Shown: positions 6,107 through 10,905 of the stretch, one piece after another
Position numbering within the stretch: the stretch's first letter is position 1
Layout of the letters: the number at the start of each line of letters is the position of its first letter
NCBI GenBank assembly: GCA_031264395.1
Contig: JAISEB010000335.1
Location: 1-10,905, forward strand
DNA: 10,905 nucleotides
Reading direction: 5' to 3'
Origin: Treponema sp.
GTDB taxonomy: Bacteria > Spirochaetota > Spirochaetia > Treponematales > Breznakiellaceae
Made by a program: the position numbers and the translations under genes
The notes under the pieces: generated by a model
The model's input: the letters and a program-made list of their open reading frames with translations, nothing else
What the model was told of the DNA's origin: nothing
The model's database searches: none

Positions 6107-7387
6107 CTACTGGTTAACAAGAAATTCCACATTTCTCTGGGCGGCGTCAAGGGCCGCCTGAATGCCGGAGGTGCCCTGTATAATGGACATCAGCGCCTTG
6201 GTTACTTCGTCCCTGGCTTCGTAGTTGAAGATCCCGTATTTGACCTGGGGGACGTCCCTGATAAAACCAATCAGTTCTTCGTAGACCTTCTGCCCGCCGA
6301 AGAAGGGGTGGGGCTGCCCGTACACGGCGGACGTTTCCATGGGAAGCCATGTGGCGATGGCGCCTGACGACGGCAGTATGGTTTCATAGAACTGCTGGCT
6401 TCCGGCGAAGGTCTTTGCAAGGAAATCTATGGAAGTGTCGATGTTCTTCGAGCTGGAAAGGACGAGCCACCCGGAACCGCCCTGGCTTGAATAATTCACC
6501 GAATCGATAGAGGCGAACTTCGGCGTGTTGACCATGGCCCACTTGCCCGACTGCGAAGGCTCGGCGACAATGGAGCCGATGATCCAGCAGCCTTGTATGG
6601 TGGAAGCTGTCCTGCCGTTGTTGATGGTGGCGATGTATTCGTTCCAGTCCGATGCCAGCAGCATGACGTCCGACTCCTTCATTTCGACAACAAGTTCCAG
6701 GCTCCGTTTCAGGACCGGGTTGTTGCTGATGTAGGTCTTGCCCTGGGGATCGAAGAGCCATGTTCCGGCGCCCTGAAGCATGATCATGATGAAGTCGGGC
6801 CCGGTGGAATCGACCGACACCAGGGAGATCCCTGTCTTCTGTTTTACGATTTTGCCAAGCTCAAGGAAGCGTTCCCAGGTGATGTTGTTAAAATCTTCAA
6901 CGTTAAGGCCCGCCTCTTCCACAATGTCGCGGCGCAGGAACGTGGCGGTGGCCCCGTTGTCAAAGGGAACGCCGTAGTATTTGCCGTCCATGCTGCCGTA
7001 ATCGGCCTTGGACTGGGCGAATTTGCTCATATCGATCTTGTCGCCCAGCGGGGCAAATGCGTTGGGGTACGTCTGCAGGTTTTTCTGCATGGCGTTATCC
7101 TGCATGAGCAGTATGTCGGGAAGGCTCGCGGTCTGGTTGGCCCCGAGCGCGGTGATCAGTTTCTGCTGAACATCGTTCCAGGGAGTCTCCACCACGTTGA
7201 CCGTCGCGTTGGGGTTGCTGGTCTTGTAGACCTTCGCGGCCTCGTTCATGGCGTAGATGTTGAAATTGGGGTCCCAGCACCACACGGTAATGGTAACAGG
7301 CGCGTTCGGATCGGATGCCGTTTCGGTTTTTTTGCAGGCTCCGAGAACCGCCAGCAGCACAAGGACCGCACACAGTACTTTTCTCAT
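6107..7387 (-). CDS. Sugar-binding lipoprotein of CUT1 ABC transporter (family 1 SBP)
   Basis: A 426-residue extracytoplasmic solute-binding protein that would capture a sugar, probably a galactoside, and deliver it to the two permeases downstream. The N-terminus is a lipoprotein signal: MRK, a hydrophobic core, then lipobox LGAC with Cys18 as the acylation site, so the mature protein is anchored in the membrane. The mature part has the CUT1/UgpB-like pattern: a first strand VTITVWCWDPN, ETPWNDVQQKLITAL, DILLMQDNAMQKNL, a YYGVPFDNGATATFLRRDIVEEAGL hinge-region block, TWERFLELGKIVKQKTG, then STIQGCWIIGSI and aromatic residues typical of sugar sites. ATG 7387 is chosen because GGAGGAA (7394-7400) lies 6 nt upstream and the signal peptide begins there. 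The same frame stays open upstream to 7552, but that extension would put non-signal sequence ahead of the lipobox and overlap the divergent gene. It is the first gene of the operon, divergent from the beta-galactosidase. The exact ligand is not determined. Confidence 0.93.
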   Translation of the reverse strand: MRKVLCAVLVLLAVLGACKKTETASDPNAPVTITVWCWDPNFNIYAMNEAAKVYKTSNPNATVNVVETPWNDVQQKLITALGANQTASLPDILLMQDNAMQKNLQTYPNAFAPLGDKIDMSKFAQSKADYGSMDGKYYGVPFDNGATATFLRRDIVEEAGLNVEDFNNITWERFLELGKIVKQKTGISLVSVDSTGPDFIMIMLQGAGTWLFDPQGKTYISNNPVLKRSLELVVEMKESDVMLLASDWNEYIATINNGRTASTIQGCWIIGSIVAEPSQSGKWAMVNTPKFASIDSVNYSSQGGSGWLVLSSSKNIDTSIDFLAKTFAGSQQFYETILPSSGAIATWLPMETSAVYGQPHPFFGGQKVYEELIGFIRDVPQVKYGIFNYEARDEVTKALMSIIQGTSGIQAALDAAQRNVEFLVNQ

Positions 7388-7420
7388 AATCTGTTCCTCC
7401 AAATAATATATGGTACGGGA

Positions 7421-7449
7421 AGTATAAACCGCAATACCCGGCGGGTAAA
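7421..7449 (-). promoter_or_regulatory. Putative promoter of the ABC transporter operon
   Basis: On the minus strand, TTTACC (7444-7449) and TATACT (7421-7426) are 17 bp apart, giving a predicted RNA start near 7414 and a leader of about 27 nt that includes the GGAGGAA ribosome site. The -10 matches 5 of 6 consensus bases and the -35 matches 4 of 6. Its -35 is overlapped by a palindrome, which suggests regulation. Activity is inferred. Confidence 0.5.
7435..7447. promoter_or_regulatory. 13-bp palindrome, candidate operator over the ABC promoter
   Basis: TACCCGGCGGGTA is a perfect inverted repeat (TACCCG, central G, CGGGTA). It overlaps the -35 and spacer of the proposed minus-strand promoter, where a bound repressor would block polymerase. 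It stands out from the AT-rich surroundings. No regulator gene of a classical sugar-repressor family is in the window, so the binding protein is unknown. The odd length differs from typical LacI-family sites, which have a central CG. Confidence 0.4.
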
Positions 7450-7504
7450 AGTTACAGAAATACTTTTTTGAAATTTTCCCGCGATTTTTTTGGTATTTTT
7501 GTAC

Positions 7505-7515
7505 TATTGACAATA
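7505..7515. promoter_or_regulatory. 11-bp palindrome over the beta-galactosidase -35 box
   Basis: TATTGACAATA reads the same on both strands apart from its central base. It contains the whole TTGACA box of the beta-galactosidase promoter. It could be an operator half-site pair, or simply the by-product of a TTGACA followed by AT-rich sequence. The sequence differs from the palindrome at 7435-7447, so one shared repressor for both sites is not implied. Confidence 0.3.
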
Positions 7516-7536
7516 TAAATTTGCCCTTTCTATCAT
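7507..7536 (+). promoter_or_regulatory. Promoter of the beta-galactosidase gene, predicted leaderless
   Basis: A perfect TTGACA (7507-7512) and TATCAT (7531-7536, 5 of 6 consensus) are 18 bp apart. Counting 7 nt from the -10 places the RNA start at about 7543, the A of the ATG itself. No Shine-Dalgarno is present between the -10 and the ATG, which supports a leaderless message. The spacing resembles that of the histidine kinase promoter. Confidence 0.65.
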
Positions 7537-7543
7537 TATAGCA
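7535..7543 (-). promoter_or_regulatory. Extended -10 element facing the ABC operon
   Basis: On the minus strand the sequence reads TGCTATAAT, an exact extended -10 (TGnTATAAT). It overlaps the -10 and start codon of the divergent beta-galactosidase. Transcription from it would start near 7528 and give the ABC operon a second message with a leader of about 140 nt. No good -35 is visible 16-18 bp upstream, so it would depend on the extended -10 alone. It could also be a chance product of the AT-rich region. Confidence 0.3.
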
Positions 7544-10500
7544 TGAAATCATCCGTTGTTCCGCCCGTTTGGGAAAATCCTGAAATACAGGAGATCAACC
7601 GTCTGCCCATGCGCAGCCCTCTCTTGCCCTTCGCCGGCCCGGGGGAGGCGCTTGCCTGGGCGCTGGCCGGCCCCGAGTTCCGGAAGGCGGGCGGCCTGTG
7701 TATGGTCCTTGACGGCGTGTGGGATTTTTCCCTCATCGACGGTCCCGCCGGCGACGCGCCTCCCGGAGAGATCCCCGGATGGACGGCGCCTTCCTTTAAG
7801 GCGGAAGGCTGGTCCCGCATAAGGGTGCCCGGTACTTGGACGCGGCAGAGCCCCCAGAATCCGCCCGGCGGAAATTTGACGGATAGGGATTTCGCGCCCG
7901 GCGTGCGTACCTTTGACAAGCCGCATTATACCAACGTTCAAATGCCGTTTCAGGGAGCGCCCCCCGTTCCGCCCGAAAAAAATCCCACGGGGCTTTACCG
8001 CCGGAATTTTGTTCTTCCCCCTGAATGGAAGGGAAAGCGGGTGGTGCTTCACATAGGCTCCGCCGAAAGCGTTTCCCTTGTGTATGTCAACGGCGTTTTT
8101 GCCGGAGCGGGAAAGGACACGCGGCTTCCGTCGGAATACGATGTCACGCCCTTTTTGAAAGACGGCGAAAACGTTCTGTGCGTCAAGGTTGTCCGCTATT
8201 CCGACGCGAGTTATATAGAAGATCAGGATCAGTGGTGGCTGGGGGGAATACACCGGAGCGTGTACCTTTACGCCACGGAAAAGTGGTTCATAAAGGATGT
8301 AAAGGCGGTTCCCGGCCGGGTTGAATATACGGAAAACGGCCCGGCCCGGGGGAAGCTTGCCCTGTCCGTTACGCTTGGCGGGGATCTGCCGGAAGGCCGC
8401 AGCATGGGGAACGATGCCGCTACGGTCAACAGGGACGAAAGCCCCTTCACCATTACATACGCGCTGTATCCTTTTACGCTTCCTCGAAGCGCGGCGGAGG
8501 CGGAACGAATCGCGGCGGAAACGGCCGGGCGTCCCCTTCTTTCCGGGGAACTTTCCCTTTTCTGCAATTACCGCGTTAACGCCAATACCGCGGAAACCGG
8601 AATTGTCCTTGAAAATCCCGTGGTCTGGTCCCACGAAAAACCGGCGCTGTACATTCTGGGGGTAAGCCTCCTGCGTGACGGAAAACACATTGAAAGCGCC
8701 GCCTTTTGTACGGGCTTCCGCAATCTTGAAATAGCGGACAGGGAACTGCGCATCAACGGCAGGGCCGTGCCCATTAAAGGGGTGAACCGCCACGAACATG
8801 ATGAATATTCGGGCAAGACGATTTCCACGGAAGCCATGATGGAAGATATCAGGCTGCTTAAAACATACAACTTTAACGCGGTAAGGACCTGTCATTATCC
8901 CGACGATGAACGCTGGTACGATCTCTGCGACCGCTACGGCATCTACCTTGTCGATGAAGCCAATATAGAACACCACTGTTTCTACGATCAGCTGTGCAGC
9001 GATTCGGCGTGGACCTACGCCTATATTTCCCGCATTTCGCGTATGGCGGAGCGTGACAAGAACCACCCCTCCGTCATCATCTGGTCTCTTGGCAATGAAA
9101 GCGGTTACGGTTTTAACCATGAAGCGGGCGCGGCCTGGCTGCGTTCATGGGACCCGTCGCGGCCCCTTAATTACGAAGGCGCGGTGCGTCCTGGGCGGAG
9201 AGGGCAGGGGAAGTCCGACCTTGATTCCCTTGCGCAGGGCCGCACGGTCACGGACATCATAGGGCCCATGTATCCTGAGCTTGAGCTTGTCACCGGGTTT
9301 GTCAAATACCGCGATGACTACAGGCCGCTGATCATGATCGAATATTCCCACGCTATGGGTAATTCAAACGGAAGCCTTGCCGATTACTGGAAGGCCATAG
9401 AGACGCATCACGGATTGCAGGGGGGATTTATCTGGGAGTGGATGGATCACGGCTTTGCCGCCCTTTCGCCCGACGGAAAAAAATACTGGAAATACGGCGG
9501 CGACTTCGGCGACGAGCCTTCCGATTATGACTTCTGCTGCGACGGCCTGCTCTTCCCCGACAGGACGCCCAAGCCCGCCATGGAAGAATGCCGCCAGGTG
9601 TTTTCCCCGGTGCGGCTTGTCCCCTCCCTGGAAAAGCCCTTTGCCTTTACCGTCGAAAACCGCCATGATTTTTCCACGCTGGAACATATCGCCCTCAGGT
9701 GGGAACTCCGCGCCTGCGAAACGCCGTCTCCGGGAACGGCGCGCGTACCGTGCGAAAAGGTGCTGGCGCGCGAAGAGCGCGATCTTCCCGCCGTTCCGGC
9801 CGGCGGAGAGGCGGAAATACAGTTTCCCGCGCCTTCGGGCTTTGATCCGTCGCTGTACGAAGGCGCCCTCTACATACACGCCGAGTTTGTTTTGAAGAAC
9901 GGCGCGCCCTGGGCAAAGGCGGGCCATATCATAGGCCGCGGCGGGCGCGTCATCAAAGATCCGGGAACGGTCCTTTCCGCGGGCGTCCTGGAAACCGGAA
10001 CCCAGGCGGGATCTGTTCCGTCAGGGCCTGCCGCGCCGGGCGGATTTACCGGCGCTTTTGCGCCGAATCTCTACCGCGTCCCCACCCAGAACGACGGCCT
10101 TAAAACCGTCATGCATCTGAGGGGAGATCCCCAGGCGCAGTTCTATTACCTGGGCAAGCCCATGTACTACTGGCTGGATCTGGATCTTCTTCACATGCGG
10201 ACAGGCGGTGAAAAAAATGAGGCGGTAGTATGGGAAGGCTTCCCCGCGAACCGTTTTACCGCGTCCCTTCTTTCGGGCAAAAACGCCGCGCCTGAATACA
10301 GGGACAGAAAACTCGGCGTGTACACCTGCGTCACCGTTCCCGCCGGCGGCGGCCGGCCCTTCATCATGGACATTACCTTCGACCTTGACCCGTCCCTGCC
10401 GGAACTTCCCGGCGTGGGCGTCACCGTTCCCTTCCCCGCCTGTTACGACACCGTTACATGGTTCGGACTCGGCCCGCATGAGACGTATCCCGACCGCCTT

Positions 10501-10890
10501 GCCGGGGCCTTCCCCGGCCGCTACACCGCGAAGGCGGCGGACATGGGAACGCCCTATGTCGTGCCGCAGGAAAACGGCGGGAGAAGCGGCGTCCGCTGGC
10601 TTTCGCTTTCGGGGGAAAAGGTTTCCGGGGGAAAGCCCGGCGCGCTTGTCGTCCGCTTTGCCGAGCCTGTGTATTTCAGCGTGAGGAAACACACCGCTGA
10701 AAATATGACGGCGGCCCTTCACACCCCCGATCTTGCCGACGTTTCGGCCGGGGAACAAGGGTACTTCCTGCTTGACATAGACTGCGCCCGGCGGGGAGTA
10801 GGAACGGCCACCTGCGGCCCGGACACAAGGCAGGAATACCGCGTGCGGCCGGGCCTTTTCAGAATGAGGTTCTGCGTCACGGCGTTTTAG
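7543..10890 (+). CDS. lacZ: Beta-galactosidase, glycoside hydrolase family 2 (LacZ-like)
   Basis: A 1115-residue retaining beta-galactosidase that should hydrolyse lactose-like beta-galactosides. No signal peptide is seen, so it acts in the cytoplasm on imported sugar. Domains in order: jelly-roll sugar-binding domain (about 57-240; YTNV with Asn131, and DQDQWW with Asp229, matching E. coli Asn102 and Asp201), Ig-like domain, TIM barrel (about 395-690), second Ig-like domain, and small beta-sandwich (about 800-1110; RVPTQND near 845-851, GLGPHETYPDR). The catalytic set is complete: acid/base Glu519 in GNESGYG, nucleophile Glu600 in IEYSHAMGNS, His417 in NRHEH, Glu476/His478 metal ligands, and Trp631 equivalent to E. 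coli Trp568. It is about 90 residues longer than E. coli LacZ, with extra sequence in the first Ig-like domain (about 285-345) and domain 4. The ATG at 7543 is supported because the conserved WENPEIQEINRLPMRSPL begins at residue 10. The gene is divergent from the ABC operon. Activity on other galactosides is possible; beta-glucuronidase is unlikely given the LacZ-type motifs and small domain. Confidence 0.95.
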   Translation: MKSSVVPPVWENPEIQEINRLPMRSPLLPFAGPGEALAWALAGPEFRKAGGLCMVLDGVWDFSLIDGPAGDAPPGEIPGWTAPSFKAEGWSRIRVPGTWTRQSPQNPPGGNLTDRDFAPGVRTFDKPHYTNVQMPFQGAPPVPPEKNPTGLYRRNFVLPPEWKGKRVVLHIGSAESVSLVYVNGVFAGAGKDTRLPSEYDVTPFLKDGENVLCVKVVRYSDASYIEDQDQWWLGGIHRSVYLYATEKWFIKDVKAVPGRVEYTENGPARGKLALSVTLGGDLPEGRSMGNDAATVNRDESPFTITYALYPFTLPRSAAEAERIAAETAGRPLLSGELSLFCNYRVNANTAETGIVLENPVVWSHEKPALYILGVSLLRDGKHIESAAFCTGFRNLEIADRELRINGRAVPIKGVNRHEHDEYSGKTISTEAMMEDIRLLKTYNFNAVRTCHYPDDERWYDLCDRYGIYLVDEANIEHHCFYDQLCSDSAWTYAYISRISRMAERDKNHPSVIIWSLGNESGYGFNHEAGAAWLRSWDPSRPLNYEGAVRPGRRGQGKSDLDSLAQGRTVTDIIGPMYPELELVTGFVKYRDDYRPLIMIEYSHAMGNSNGSLADYWKAIETHHGLQGGFIWEWMDHGFAALSPDGKKYWKYGGDFGDEPSDYDFCCDGLLFPDRTPKPAMEECRQVFSPVRLVPSLEKPFAFTVENRHDFSTLEHIALRWELRACETPSPGTARVPCEKVLAREERDLPAVPAGGEAEIQFPAPSGFDPSLYEGALYIHAEFVLKNGAPWAKAGHIIGRGGRVIKDPGTVLSAGVLETGTQAGSVPSGPAAPGGFTGAFAPNLYRVPTQNDGLKTVMHLRGDPQAQFYYLGKPMYYWLDLDLLHMRTGGEKNEAVVWEGFPANRFTASLLSGKNAAPEYRDRKLGVYTCVTVPAGGGRPFIMDITFDLDPSLPELPGVGVTVPFPACYDTVTWFGLGPHETYPDRLAGAFPGRYTAKAADMGTPYVVPQENGGRSGVRWLSLSGEKVSGGKPGALVVRFAEPVYFSVRKHTAENMTAALHTPDLADVSAGEQGYFLLDIDCARRGVGTATCGPDTRQEYRVRPGLFRMRFCVTAF

Positions 10891-10905
10891 CTTTTAGCCG
10901 CGGTT

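Noticed and set aside
7388..7552. Longer N-terminus for the sugar-binding protein starting near 7552
   Set aside because: It would bury the lipoprotein signal peptide inside the protein and overlap the beta-galactosidase start; the ATG at 7387 has a strong GGAGGAA site.
7549..9120. 523-codon open frame on the minus strand opposite the beta-galactosidase
   Set aside because: The plus strand encodes a full GH2 enzyme with all catalytic residues. The antisense translation is Arg/Gly-rich and resembles no known protein.

Overview
The window reads as chromosomal DNA of a moderately high-GC bacterium. A free-living or gut-associated spirochaete of the Treponema type is my best guess. The clues are the lipobox-bearing sugar-binding lipoprotein, consensus sigma-70 promoters, a GC-rich background with heavy TTT/CTT codon use, and the mix of a sugar ABC system with an insertion sequence. 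This is inference from style; no rRNA or other phylogenetic marker is present.

Layout. (1) 1-908: the 3' part of an insertion-sequence transposase with a complete DDE catalytic core, two short tandem end-like motifs, and a patch of imperfect ACGGACA-type repeats that can fold. (2) 909-2162 (minus): a 12-helix major facilitator transporter converging on the transposase. (3) 2278-4334 (plus): a NarL-type two-component pair, a multi-spanning membrane histidine kinase and its LuxR-class response regulator, behind a consensus promoter (TTGACA-N18-TATAAT). (4) 4327-7387 (minus): a CUT1 sugar ABC transporter operon of binding lipoprotein, MalF/LacF-type permease and MalG/LacG-type permease, with no ATPase gene. 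(5) 7543-10890 (plus): a large GH2 beta-galactosidase, divergent from the ABC operon.

How it fits together. The divergent ABC operon and beta-galactosidase share a 155-bp AT-rich control region with back-to-back promoters and two small palindromes. The simple reading is a galactoside-use unit: the lipoprotein captures a beta-galactoside, the two permeases import it using an ATPase encoded elsewhere, and the cytoplasmic LacZ-like enzyme hydrolyses it. The two-component system and the MFS transporter next door may sense or move a related sugar or product, but nothing in the sequence proves that link. The response regulator and the last permease gene converge and overlap by 8 bp.

I found no clearly unprecedented system. 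The points most worth a second look are start codons at or within about 10 nt of predicted transcription starts (beta-galactosidase and histidine kinase), the compact divergent control region, the unassigned membrane sensor kinase beside a sugar locus, and the folding repeat patch at the insertion-sequence boundary.
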